Assembly: GCA_031551355.1 (NCBI GenBank)
Contig: JAVBNT010000001.1
Location: 186,001-250,000, forward strand
From: JAVBNT01 sp031551355
Lineage (GTDB): Bacteria > Vulcanimicrobiota > CADAWZ01
Length of the DNA stretch: 64,000 bases
Direction: 5' to 3'
The stretch's first letter is position 1. Each line of letters starts with the position of its first letter. The notes beneath the pieces were generated by a model. That model saw only the letters and a list, made by a program, of their open reading frames with translations. It was not told the DNA's origin and ran no database searches. Below, in pieces: positions 8,583 through 16,458 of the stretch. Made by a program: the position numbers and the translations under genes.

Positions 8583-9305
8583 ATGTCAGGTCATTCGAAA
8601 TGGCACAATATAAGAGAAAAAAAATCAAAAGTCGATAATATGAGAGGCAAGGTTTTTACCCGTGTTTCCAAAGAAATCCATATGGCGGTAAAAGAGGGCG
8701 GGGCAGATCCGGATAACAATTTCCGCCTTAAAGTGGCCATTCAGAGAGCCAAGGAAGTTAATATGCCCGCCGACAGCATAAAAAGGACAATGGATAAAGC
8801 TTCCGGTGCCGGCAGTGCCGATTATGAAGAACTTTTGTATGAAGGCTACGGCCCCTGCGGAGTGGCTTTGGTTATTGAAATTGCCACCGACAATCGCAAC
8901 CGCAGTGCGGCGGAAGTCAGGAACGTTCTCAGCAAAAACGGCTGCAGTCTGGGAGAAAGCGGCTGTGTGGCGTGGATGTTCAAAAAGAAAGGCCTTTTTC
9001 TGGTTCCCAGAGAAGCCGGTGAAGAAGAGACATTGATGGATCTTGTCCTGAACGCCGGTGCCGAGGATATGGAAACCTCCGAGGACGGTTATGAAATTAC
9101 CTGTGAGACATCTTCTTTCACAGCGGTAAAAGAAGCTCTTGATACGGCAAAAATTGCCTGCGAGTCTGCGGAAATTTCCTGGATTCCGGAAAATATGGTT
9201 GAGATTACCGAAGAAGAGGCCGCCAAGGTGATGAAACTGATTGACGCCCTTGATGATCTTGATGATGTTCAGAACGTATACTCCAACTTTGAAATTAAGG
9301 GATAG
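8583..9305 (+). CDS. yebC: YebC/PmpR-family protein
   Basis: A 240-residue cytoplasmic protein of the YebC/PmpR/TACO1 family. Members act as transcriptional regulators or, in recent work, as translation factors that help ribosomes pass proline stretches. It begins with the invariant MSGHSKWHNIREKK and carries the usual RGKVFTRVSKEI and GYGPCGVALVIE segments. The open frame reaches a TTG at 8577. ATG 8583 is chosen because GGAG (8571-8574) is then correctly spaced and the family N-terminus is matched exactly. RuvC starts 2 bases after the stop, giving the widely conserved yebC-ruvC-ruvA-ruvB order. Confidence 0.95.
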   Translation: MSGHSKWHNIREKKSKVDNMRGKVFTRVSKEIHMAVKEGGADPDNNFRLKVAIQRAKEVNMPADSIKRTMDKASGAGSADYEELLYEGYGPCGVALVIEIATDNRNRSAAEVRNVLSKNGCSLGESGCVAWMFKKKGLFLVPREAGEEETLMDLVLNAGAEDMETSEDGYEITCETSSFTAVKEALDTAKIACESAEISWIPENMVEITEEEAAKVMKLIDALDDLDDVQNVYSNFEIKG

Positions 9306-9307
9306 AC

Positions 9308-9790
9308 ATGATTATTTTAGGGATAGATCCGGGAACGGCCAGAACAGGATACGGTTTTATAAAAATAGATGGCGATAAGCCATCTATTATTTCCTGCGGC
9401 TGTATTACGACTTCGAAGGAAGAGACAAAAAGTGCCAGACTGGCGATTGTGCATAAGGAATTGATGCGGTTGCTATCTGAGTGCCGTCCGGATATTATGG
9501 CAATAGAACTTTTATTTTTTAATAAAAACACCACGACCGCCCTTACGGTAGGAGAGGCCAGAGGAGTTATTCTGCTGGCTGCGGAACTAAACCGCATTCC
9601 GCTTAAGGAATATACGCCGCTGCAGGTAAAGGAAAGCCTGTCCGGATATGGGCGGGCTTCAAAACAGGAAATAAAAGAAATGGTTAAGATTCATCTCGGC
9701 ATAGACAAGATAAAAGGCCCGGACGATGTTGCCGATGCCCTTGCAATTGCCATCTGCCACTTTTTTCACAGCTCACTGGGGGAGATTTAG
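9308..9790 (+). CDS. ruvC: Holliday junction resolvase RuvC
   Basis: An endonuclease that cuts four-way DNA junctions during recombinational repair. The RNase-H-like fold shows the catalytic acidic residues in LGIDPGTARTGYG (Asp7), MAIELLFFNKN (Glu) and the C-terminal DDVADALAIA pair. The 160-residue length is normal. It is tightly spaced with yebC (2 bases) and ruvA (3 bases), so one transcript is expected. Confidence 0.96.
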   Translation: MIILGIDPGTARTGYGFIKIDGDKPSIISCGCITTSKEETKSARLAIVHKELMRLLSECRPDIMAIELLFFNKNTTTALTVGEARGVILLAAELNRIPLKEYTPLQVKESLSGYGRASKQEIKEMVKIHLGIDKIKGPDDVADALAIAICHFFHSSLGEI

Positions 9791-9793
9791 ATT

Positions 9794-10402
9794 ATGATCG
9801 CACATATAAAAGGCAATGTAGATTACTTTGAAACCGGCTGCGTTGTAATTGACGTCTCCGGAGTCGGTTTCCGTATTTCAATTCCGCATGGAAATAATTA
9901 CGAGATACTGACAAACGGTCTGACGGTAAAACTTTATACACATTTGAATGTTACCGAAAATGGTATGGATTTGTTCGGTTTTCTGACGATGGCAGAAAAA
10001 GAACTTTTTATGATGCTGACTTCGATAAGCTCTTTTGGTCCGAAGCTGGCCCTGTCAATTCTTTCCTCAATGACCGTTCAGGATCTTGCCTATGCAATTA
10101 CCGCCGGCGAGAAAAACCTGCTGAAAAAAATACCCGGTCTGGGAGACAAAAAAGCCGAGCGCCTGATTTTGGAATTAAAGGACAAGGAGCGGATTTTGGA
10201 AATGATGCTGAAACAGCCGCTGTCATCGGAACCGGCCGACACTATGGAATATGACTGTTCATCGGTGATAGAAGTTCTTGAAGACCTCGGCTGCACGAAA
10301 GCCGAGGCGACTGCGGCTGTCAAAAAAGTTATTTCGCTCAGCGGCAGTATGAAGAGCGATGAGCTGATTGTCCAGGCACTGAAAGTATTGGAAGGACGCT
10401 GA
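9794..10402 (+). CDS. ruvA: Holliday junction branch-migration protein RuvA
   Basis: The junction-binding subunit that loads RuvB hexamers on Holliday junctions. It has an N-terminal OB domain (MIAHIKGNVDYFETGCVVID), two helix-hairpin-helix units around FGPKLALSILS and IPGLGDKKAERLILELKDK, and a C-terminal RuvB-contact domain (EVLEDLGCTKAEATAAVKK). The 202-residue length is typical. It lies between ruvC and ruvB with 2-3-base gaps. Confidence 0.96.
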   Translation: MIAHIKGNVDYFETGCVVIDVSGVGFRISIPHGNNYEILTNGLTVKLYTHLNVTENGMDLFGFLTMAEKELFMMLTSISSFGPKLALSILSSMTVQDLAYAITAGEKNLLKKIPGLGDKKAERLILELKDKERILEMMLKQPLSSEPADTMEYDCSSVIEVLEDLGCTKAEATAAVKKVISLSGSMKSDELIVQALKVLEGR

Positions 10403-10404
10403 TA

Positions 10405-11427
10405 ATGACTGCAAAAGTCCGTAAAAATGAAATTTTGTCTCCTGTCGAAACGGAAGATGAACTTAGTTTTGATGAAACTATCAGACCCCTTTATTTAAGG
10501 GACTATATCGGTCAGAAAATGGTAAAGGATAATCTAAGGGTTTTTCTTGACGCCGCATGTTCAAGGGAAGAACCTTTGGATCATGTTTTGATATACGGTT
10601 CCGCCGGTTTGGGAAAAACTACTCTGGCAACTATAATTGCCCGGGAAATGGGCAAGGACATCAGAACAACCTCCGGGCCGGCGATAGAACGCCCGATTGA
10701 CCTTGTAATTATTCTTAAAGGTTTGAAAGAAGGCGATATTCTTTTTATTGATGAAATTCACCGGCTTAGAAGACCGATAGAAGAAATCCTCTATTCCGCT
10801 ATGGAAGATTTTATGCTTGACAGAGTTATCAGCAAGGGAGTCGGCTCCAAACCGATAAGAATACCGCTGCCCAAGTTTACGCTTGTCGGAGCAACTACCA
10901 GAAGCGGCAACCTTTCGTCACCTCTGAGAGCCAGATTCGGTATTCTGTTGTCACTCAACTTTTACGAACCTCCTCATCTTAAGGATATTATTTTACGTTC
11001 TTCGCGTATTTTGAATGTGCCGATAACCGAATCTGCGGCAATGGAACTGGCGCAGCGTTCCAGGGGGACGCCGCGTATCGCCAACCGCCTGCTGAGACGT
11101 ATACGTGATTTTGCCGATGTGAAAACCGACGGTATAATCAGTGATGAGATTACTTCATATGCTTTGAATTCCCTCGGTGTAGACAGAAATGGCCTTGATA
11201 TGGTTGATAGAAGAATCCTCGACACTCTGGCGGTTAAATTCAGGGGCAGAGCCATCGGTCTTGATACCCTTTCCGCATCCGTGTGTGAAGAGCCTGAAAA
11301 TATCGAGGAAGTTTATGAACCTTACCTGCTGCAGCTTGGTTTTATTGACAGGACTCAAAAAGGAAGAATGGCTACAGCTCTTGCCTATGAATACCTTGGA
11401 CTTCCTCTGCCGGTTAGTTTGATATAG
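10405..11427 (+). CDS. ruvB: Holliday junction branch-migration ATPase RuvB
   Basis: The AAA+ motor of the RuvABC resolvasome. It shows Walker A YGSAGLGKTTLA, Walker B ILFIDEIHRL, sensor 1 LVGATTRSG, an arginine-finger region LRARFGI, and the RuvB C-terminal winged-helix segment (GLPLPVSL at the end). The 340-residue length is normal. It ends the yebC-ruvCAB group. The next gene, DUF2752, lay about 37 bases downstream before a small inverted-repeat element inserted between them. Confidence 0.96.
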   Translation: MTAKVRKNEILSPVETEDELSFDETIRPLYLRDYIGQKMVKDNLRVFLDAACSREEPLDHVLIYGSAGLGKTTLATIIAREMGKDIRTTSGPAIERPIDLVIILKGLKEGDILFIDEIHRLRRPIEEILYSAMEDFMLDRVISKGVGSKPIRIPLPKFTLVGATTRSGNLSSPLRARFGILLSLNFYEPPHLKDIILRSSRILNVPITESAAMELAQRSRGTPRIANRLLRRIRDFADVKTDGIISDEITSYALNSLGVDRNGLDMVDRRILDTLAVKFRGRAIGLDTLSASVCEEPENIEEVYEPYLLQLGFIDRTQKGRMATALAYEYLGLPLPVSLI

Positions 11428-11456
11428 TCTGATATGGATATTTGCCTGTTAGGAAA

Positions 11457-11698
11457 CAATGTCATTAAGTTAAGAGAAACTATTCTTGGATAGCGGCAAA
11501 AATCACATGATTAATTTGCTCCACACGTCATTGCGAGCCTGTAAGGCGCGGCAATCCAGGCATTTATTTTTCTGAATTGCTTCGTCGGTAGACTCCTCGC
11601 AATCGTCCATGCGGCGTAGCTGCACAACTATAAATGAAAACATAACAATGACAAGGATGGCAAAAACGGATGTTTAAAACCTTAACTTAATGACATTG
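11457..11698. mobile_element. MITE-like element, copy A, with 9-bp target duplication
   Basis: A 242-bp non-coding element bounded by a perfect 18-bp inverted terminal repeat: CAATGTCATTAAGTTAAG at 11457-11474 and its exact complement at 11681-11698. The nine bases GTTAGGAAA occur immediately outside both ends (11448-11456 and 11699-11707), the expected target-site duplication. The interior holds a GTCATTGCGAG...GCGGCAATCC motif known as a common dispersed repeat type. No transposase is encoded, so it would need one in trans. Removing the element and one duplication joins ruvB to the DUF2752 gene with a spacing of about 37 bases. Confidence 0.85.
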
Positions 11699-11719
11699 GT
11701 TAGGAAAATACCTTATTTT

Positions 11720-12157
11720 ATGAGAAAAAGTCCGACTGATTTATATTCCGCAATAAAAGACAGGCTGTGGTTCAGAATAATCTTTGCCGCTGCCGTTCCG
11801 CTGCTGATCTTTTCCTCTCTTTTCTATCTTTACAGGAACGGTTCGCCGCTGTTTTGTCCGTTTTATAAAATGACCGGTCTTTACTGTCAGGGGTGCGGCA
11901 GCGGCAGGGCCCTTTATTCGCTCGTACATTTTAGATTACTGGAGTCGTTACATAACAATATATTATTTATACCTCTTGCGATAATGATCATATGGTATGT
12001 TATTAAAAGATATCTCCATATCGTTTGCGGAAAAGATATGCTGCCTTTTTTTCCGATCCGCAGAGGTTTTTTAATGACTCTGATAATTTTTATGATTTTA
12101 TATACTGTTTTGCGCAACATTAAGGTCTATCCGTTTACGTTGCTGGCCCCCCTCTAG
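11720..12157 (+). CDS. DUF2752 family membrane protein
   Basis: A 145-residue membrane protein with about three hydrophobic helices. It carries the DUF2752 signature CPFYKMTGLYCQGCGSGRA, with conserved cysteines between helices. The function of DUF2752 is unknown. The open frame begins at 11690 inside the MITE terminus. The better start is ATG 11720, whose upstream GGAAAA falls in the target-duplication copy left by the MITE, so the insertion kept the native ribosome-site region but cut the gene off from ruvB. A nested palindrome begins 5 bases after the stop. Confidence 0.75.
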   Translation: MRKSPTDLYSAIKDRLWFRIIFAAAVPLLIFSSLFYLYRNGSPLFCPFYKMTGLYCQGCGSGRALYSLVHFRLLESLHNNILFIPLAIMIIWYVIKRYLHIVCGKDMLPFFPIRRGFLMTLIIFMILYTVLRNIKVYPFTLLAPL

Positions 12158-12162
12158 AGATT

Positions 12163-12288
12163 ACTGATGCCGTGAATTGCATCAGCATGCGTCGTCAAAA
12201 TGGAACTCGCTCATTCCGGCGTTGTTCAACGCCTCACTTGTCTCGCCCCGCTTTTCCTTAGCCTTCCGATACAATTGACGGCATCAGT
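12163..12288 (+). repeat. Nested gene-end palindrome, copy 1
   Basis: Outer arms are ACTGATGCCGTGAATTG (12163-12179) and CAATTGACGGCATCAGT (12272-12288), matching at 16 of 17 positions. The centre is a perfect 7-bp hairpin, GGCGTTG/CAACGCC (12218-12233). The core words CGCTCATTC, CTCACTTGTC and TTAGCCTTCCG align with the cores of copies at 20111, 37652 and 45166. It starts 5 bases after the DUF2752 stop. The remainder of 12289-12411 shows nothing further. Confidence 0.75.
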
Positions 12289-12411
12289 TGTACGGGTAAA
12301 TCTCAGAACTGAGAACTCTTCTTCATACTCGTATAAAGATAAAATATTCACACTACACCTATGATGCTCAAAAGAACATCATTAATGCTTTGGGGAATAC
12401 ATAACGTGTGC

Positions 12412-12440
12412 TTGACAAAATATTTTGATTAGTTTAATAT
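12412..12440 (+). promoter_or_regulatory. Near-consensus sigma-70 promoter for the zinc-ribbon/dispanin array
   Basis: A perfect TTGACA (12412-12417), a 17-base spacer and TAATAT (12435-12440, five of six). It is the best promoter match in the window and predicts a 5' leader of about 165 bases before the first array gene at 12614. The leader shows no strong hairpin. A second TATAAT near 12549 lacks a spaced -35. Confidence 0.7.
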
Positions 12441-12613
12441 TTGGATAGAGTGAACTAAATTACATGTCCGTATACGTTTGTTTTGGATAAATTTAAGAAC
12501 TTCTATACGATTACGACAGTTTGATTCTAAAGGATTTTTTTCATTATTGTATAATTTTTTCGTAAATCTTGCTATTTGCTATCTTAAAAATAAATACGTA
12601 AAGGTGGTTTGAA

Positions 12614-13015
12614 ATGGGTTTTTGTAAAAACTGCGGCAGACAGACAGGGCAGGATGTTTATTGTACCGTATGCGGCGGTGAGTCGTATAACCATGGTGAT
12701 TCATCGTCAATTCCTGAAGGAGAAGGACTGGGCGGAGCACGCATTCCGGACTCTCCACGACCTATTTACCGTCAGACTACTTCTACGGTAGATACTACTC
12801 AAATGTTGATATGGTCCGTTGTATCTACATTATGCTGCTGCACTCCGCTTGGTATTGCTGCCTTGATATTTGTATTTAAGGCTAAGGGTGCTCCACCGTA
12901 TGAAGCCGAGTCTAACCTCGGTGTAGCGCGTATTTTGAATATTATTTCACTTGTAATTTTTATAATCTCACTTATATTGAATTTTGGCAAACTGATGTCG
13001 TCTTTTGGTTTGTAA
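12614..13015 (+). CDS. Zinc-ribbon plus CD225/dispanin-like membrane protein, paralogue 1
   Basis: A 133-residue protein. The N-terminal short zinc ribbon has FCKNCGRQ and YCTVCGG (two CxxC pairs, residues 4-21). A Ser/Pro-rich linker follows. The C-terminal part has the CD225/dispanin pattern: a first membrane segment with CCCTPLGIAALIFVFKAKGA, a short loop with Ala/Asn-Leu and AR-LN, then a second hydrophobic helix. Dispanins are two-helix membrane proteins, and the human IFITM proteins alter membrane fusion. The bacterial members have no established role. It is the first of five tandem paralogues. A ribosome site AGGTGG precedes the ATG, and a strong promoter lies upstream. The family assignment is by pattern recognition. 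Confidence 0.75.
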   Translation: MGFCKNCGRQTGQDVYCTVCGGESYNHGDSSSIPEGEGLGGARIPDSPRPIYRQTTSTVDTTQMLIWSVVSTLCCCTPLGIAALIFVFKAKGAPPYEAESNLGVARILNIISLVIFIISLILNFGKLMSSFGL

Positions 13016-13080
13016 TAAAGAAACAACTGTTTCCGAATGGTCTTTTTATATGTTTTTTATATAAATGAAAGGATTTAAAA

Positions 13081-13500
13081 ATGGCGTTTTGTCAGAATTG
13101 CGGCAGGCAGGTGGGCCAGGATCTTGTCTGCAGGGTATGCGGCGGTGATTCATATAATCATGCGGATTCAGTTCATGTCCCAAGGAATGATTCCGGTGAG
13201 AGTTACAATTCTTCCTCGCTTGAACGGCCCATATATACGAACGCGGACTCATACAATAGTAGTCCGGATATAACACCGATGCTTATCTGGGCCATAGTAA
13301 ATACTTTTTGCTTTTGTGTGCCTCTTGGGGTAATCGCTATTATTTTTGTAATAAAGGCCAAGGGAGCTCCGCCACAGGAGGCCCATTCCAGCTTAAATAC
13401 GGCCCGTATACTTAATATTATCGGCAGTGTTGCCGGCATAGTGATTTTTATTCTTTCTTTCTCAATGGGCCTTTTAAGCGGACTTACCGGATCAAGGTAG
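13081..13500 (+). CDS. Zinc-ribbon plus CD225/dispanin-like membrane protein, paralogue 2
   Basis: A 139-residue paralogue of the preceding gene. The zinc ribbon (FCQNCGRQVGQD, VCRVCGGDSYNH) is nearly the same text as paralogue 1, so a recent duplication is likely. The linker carries YNSSSLERPIY. The dispanin-like segment reads MLIWAIVNTFCFCVPLGVIA, then FVIKAKGAPPQEAHSSLNTA and a final hydrophobic helix. AAAGGA lies 6 bases before the ATG. It lies 65 bases from paralogue 1 and 30 bases from paralogue 3, in one probable operon. Confidence 0.75.
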   Translation: MAFCQNCGRQVGQDLVCRVCGGDSYNHADSVHVPRNDSGESYNSSSLERPIYTNADSYNSSPDITPMLIWAIVNTFCFCVPLGVIAIIFVIKAKGAPPQEAHSSLNTARILNIIGSVAGIVIFILSFSMGLLSGLTGSR

Positions 13501-13530
13501 TTTTTATTATACCGAAAGGTATTGTAGATA

Positions 13531-13932
13531 ATGGCGTTTTGTAAAAAATGCGGCAGTGATTTAGAAAATTCGCAGTATTGTTCCGTTTGCAGCAGGGATA
13601 TTTCCGACAATGACAATTTGCCGTATTTTTATAACGGCAATGATTACGGGAGAGACGGCGGACCGTATGAGCGTCCGGGATACACCGGCAATAGCGAGGC
13701 TTTATCCAAACGCAAAAACGATATAACCGGAATGCTTGTTTGGTCGGTAATAAACACGTTGCCATTCTGTAACCCTCTTGGCATTGCCGCTCTGATTTTT
13801 GTTATACGGGCTAAAGCGGCAGCCCCGGCGGAGGTCAGGTCCTGTTTGAAGACAGCCCGTATAATTAATATAATAGCTACTTCTTTGTCTTTACTGTTTT
13901 TTATTGCCTGGATGGTTACCCTTTCATTATAA
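13531..13932 (+). CDS. Zinc-ribbon plus CD225/dispanin-like membrane protein, paralogue 3
   Basis: A 133-residue paralogue. The zinc ribbon is FCKKCGSDLENSQYCSVC. The linker is Gly/Asn/Tyr/Arg-rich. The membrane part reads MLVWSVINTLPFCNPLGIAA, FVIRAKAAAPAEVRSCLKTA and a final helix. The cysteines of the CCC segment in paralogue 1 are partly replaced (PFCN), so the ribbon cysteines, not these, are the conserved ones. A ribosome site GAAAGG precedes the ATG. About 208 bases without a gene follow; they contain an AAGGAGGCGGGAGG purine run that heads no ORF. Confidence 0.72.
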   Translation: MAFCKKCGSDLENSQYCSVCSRDISDNDNLPYFYNGNDYGRDGGPYERPGYTGNSEALSKRKNDITGMLVWSVINTLPFCNPLGIAALIFVIRAKAAAPAEVRSCLKTARIINIIATSLSLLFFIAWMVTLSL

Positions 13933-14140
13933 ATGATAATTGAGAATAAAATTATATAACAAAATAACGTATGGCAATTAATAGCCTGTACCGCAAAAAA
14001 CATAACGGATATTTGTTGCGCAGATAGTAAAACCGCTAAAAAGGAGGCGGGAGGCATTAGGCAGAAAAGGATCTACGAACAGTAATTTACTGTAAAATTA
14101 CAAATATTTGTTATGAAAATAAAGTTTGGGGCGGTGCGGA

Positions 14141-14644
14141 ATGACTTATTGTAGAAGTTGCGGAAGAAAAGTAGAGGGCAGTATTTATTGTACTGCATGC
14201 GGCGGAGAAGTTTCTGATACCGGCAGTGACTATTTTTCTGAAAATGCCGGTGCGGTCGATGAAAATCAGATGTCTGACGATAATTTGGGCGAAAATGGCG
14301 GCAGGGCAAACAATACGGAATATCCTCGTTATAATCAACAGAACACAAGCTACGATCAAGGACGGGGACCTAATGAAAACGGACAGCATTCCGGTGATGA
14401 TAAAAGTATTCAGAATATGCTTATTTGGGCAGTGATAAATACGCTGTGCTGTTGCCAGCCGCTTGGTATTATTGCTTTGGTGTTTGTCTTTTTAGCCAAA
14501 AGTTCTCCTCCGCATATATATGAATCAAGACTGAATGTTGCCCGTATTATAAACATTATAGGTTCGGTTCTGGGAACTTTACTCTGGGTCGGTTACGGCT
14601 CTTTAATGCTTCTGGGATTTATAGCCAGTGTTGGCAAAGGCTAA
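14141..14644 (+). CDS. Zinc-ribbon plus CD225/dispanin-like membrane protein, paralogue 4
   Basis: 167 residues from ATG 14141. The open frame reaches a TTG at 14126, but the other array members start directly before the ribbon. The ribbon is YCRSCGRKVEGSIYCTACGG. The linker is longer (about 75 residues), acidic and Asn/Gly-rich. The dispanin-like part reads MLIWAVINTLCCCQPLGIIA, FVFLAKSSPPHIYESRLNVA and a final helix. The stop lies 28 bases before the next ATG, so translation coupling is likely. Confidence 0.72.
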   Translation: MTYCRSCGRKVEGSIYCTACGGEVSDTGSDYFSENAGAVDENQMSDDNLGENGGRANNTEYPRYNQQNTSYDQGRGPNENGQHSGDDKSIQNMLIWAVINTLCCCQPLGIIALVFVFLAKSSPPHIYESRLNVARIINIIGSVLGTLLWVGYGSLMLLGFIASVGKG

Positions 14645-14672
14645 GTATTTTATTGGGAGCGATAAATTTTTT

Positions 14673-15329
14673 ATGTCCGATAATGCAAAAACATTACTGT
14701 GTCCCCAATGCAGCCTTCATATAGTTGAAGGCCAGAAATTTTGCGGTAAGTGCGGATGCTTGCTTACCGGACTTTGGAGCTCTGGCAGTTTGGATTCACA
14801 GAAAGATAAATCGTCCTTTATAGATCTTGACGATATTGATATTGATATTGATGTTGATGATAAGAACGGTTTATTCCAATCTATAAAGCTTGCTTCGTCA
14901 TGTTCTAAATGCGGCAATCCGATTGGTGCTCACAACTTTTGCGGTAAGTGCGGAACACAGTTGGGCGATGTGGCTCCTCCGGAACGGGCTAATGGTTTTC
15001 AGCCGGAAACGGATTTTACCAATGGGAGTTCTATGCCTCAGTTACAAAGACAGGACCATTATCCGGTCAATCAGGAACCGCCAAAAACAGATCTTTTTTT
15101 AATATGGTCTATTGTCAATACGCTGTTCTTCTCTTTTTTGGGACTAATTCCATTGATTATGGTTATGAGACTGCGCAACGGTAGTATCAGGGAAGCTCAT
15201 GCCGTCACGAAAACGGTGTTTTTGATAAAAACATGGAACATAATCGCCACCTGTGTTGGAGTAGTGATAATATTTTCCCTCTGGTATATAAACTTTATCA
15301 TTGATTATTTTCCGATAAGTTTGCAATAA
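14673..15329 (+). CDS. Double zinc-ribbon plus dispanin-like membrane protein, paralogue 5
   Basis: 218 residues from ATG 14673. A TTG at 14628 would extend it into the upstream gene and is not favoured. It has two zinc ribbons, CPQCSLHIVEGQKFCGKCG (about residue 10) and CSKCGNPIGAHNFCGKCG (about residue 75). They are separated by an acidic Asp-Ile repeat (IDIDIDVDD). The C-terminal membrane unit is FLIWSIVNTLFFSFLGLIPL followed by a basic loop and a second helix (TWNIIATCVGVVIIFSLW), the most diverged of the five. It ends one base from the stop of the convergent oxidoreductase gene. Confidence 0.7.
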   Translation: MSDNAKTLLCPQCSLHIVEGQKFCGKCGCLLTGLWSSGSLDSQKDKSSFIDLDDIDIDIDVDDKNGLFQSIKLASSCSKCGNPIGAHNFCGKCGTQLGDVAPPERANGFQPETDFTNGSSMPQLQRQDHYPVNQEPPKTDLFLIWSIVNTLFFSFLGLIPLIMVMRLRNGSIREAHAVTKTVFLIKTWNIIATCVGVVIIFSLWYINFIIDYFPISLQ

Positions 15330-15330
15330 A

Positions 15331-16458
15331 TTACTTTAATATTTCGCTTGAGGAAAATACTCTGCAAAGACTAAAGCTTTCCATTATTTCCTCATCAAGA
15401 ATATAGCGGCCGTTTGTGATCTTTTCGGCAATATTAAGCGCCATTCCCGGACTCAGCATCAATCCCTGCCCGCACATTCCGACAGCTATGTAAATCTTTT
15501 TATCTTCCAATTTGTCGAGAAAAGGAACTCCGTCGGGTGTCATAGGATAAAATCCGCACCATGTCCTTCTTATTTTCAGGCTTGGTAGCGACGGCATCAA
15601 TTTTAGCAGCCTTCTTGAAGCATTGATTAAAAAAGATGATGTGCAGTTTGCGTTTTCATCGATCGAAGGCGGGTTTGGGGAGAGGCAAAATATGATCTGT
15701 CCCTCTTTATTTTGATAAAAATAGAAGCTGCTTGATTCATCCGATATATTGATATCTACCACCATTGCGTCGAACATTTTTCCGGTTGGTTCGGTTATAG
15801 CGGCTTCATGCCGTTCATGTGTTACGGGAATATCAATATTCAGGATGTCTTTTATTTTGGACATTCCTGTAGATATAATAACCGAGTCAGTATCATAAAA
15901 GCCTCTGTTTGTAAAGACTTTCCCATCCTCAATATTAATCACATGTTCATTGAAATGAAACTCTACATTGGCTTTCTTTGATTGTTTGTAGAAAGCCTGG
16001 GCGGATAAAAGCGGCGATAAATGACCATCGTCAGGGGAAAAGGTTCCGCCCTTTAATCCCTCTTTTTTCAGAGTCGGGACTATTTTCAATATTTCGTCAG
16101 ATTTAAGCCAGTTTATGTTAAGATTGTTTTCATGCTGAATTTGAAGTAAATTCTTTAATGTGGATTCAACAGTATCATTGTATGCCGGATATAAGTATCC
16201 GCCTTTTACCCAGTCAATATTGTCGCCGTATTTTTCTTTCCAGGTTGAAAAAACTTTTATACTTTGGTTGCAGATGGCAATTTTTGCAGGCTGCGAGTGG
16301 GTAGCCCTAATTCCTCCGATGGCAGCTTTATTCTGTCCCTGGCCGAAAGAATGTTTTTCTTCTATAACAAGAACATCCAGTTTTTTTTCAGACAAAGCCC
16401 AGGCACATGCTAAACCGATGCTGCCGGCGCCGATTATGATTACATCATAATTTTTCAT
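15331..16458 (-). CDS. FAD-dependent oxidoreductase, DAO family (amine/imino-acid dehydrogenase beta-like subunit)
   Basis: 375 residues with a DAO (glycine oxidase / sarcosine oxidase beta) fold. The N-terminal dinucleotide motif is DVIIIGAGSIGLACAWAL, and the C-terminal FAD-closing segment is IYIAVGMCGQGLMLSPGMA. TWCGFYPMTPDGVPFL is typical of beta subunits of sarcosine or proline dehydrogenases and of HcnC. The start overlaps the upstream alpha-subunit gene by 4 bases (ATGA), so the two chains are made together. The substrate is a secondary or alpha amine by family (proline, sarcosine, glycine or an opine). The exact one cannot be read. Confidence 0.8.
   Translation of the reverse strand: MKNYDVIIIGAGSIGLACAWALSEKKLDVLVIEEKHSFGQGQNKAAIGGIRATHSQPAKIAICNQSIKVFSTWKEKYGDNIDWVKGGYLYPAYNDTVESTLKNLLQIQHENNLNINWLKSDEILKIVPTLKKEGLKGGTFSPDDGHLSPLLSAQAFYKQSKKANVEFHFNEHVINIEDGKVFTNRGFYDTDSVIISTGMSKIKDILNIDIPVTHERHEAAITEPTGKMFDAMVVDINISDESSSFYFYQNKEGQIIFCLSPNPPSIDENANCTSSFLINASRRLLKLMPSLPSLKIRRTWCGFYPMTPDGVPFLDKLEDKKIYIAVGMCGQGLMLSPGMALNIAEKITNGRYILDEEIMESFSLCRVFSSSEILK

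Noticed and set aside
13984..14140. Extra small gene between dispanin paralogues 3 and 4
   Set aside because: A purine run like AAGGAGGCGGGAGG looks like a ribosome site, but no ATG, GTG or TTG frame of useful length follows it.
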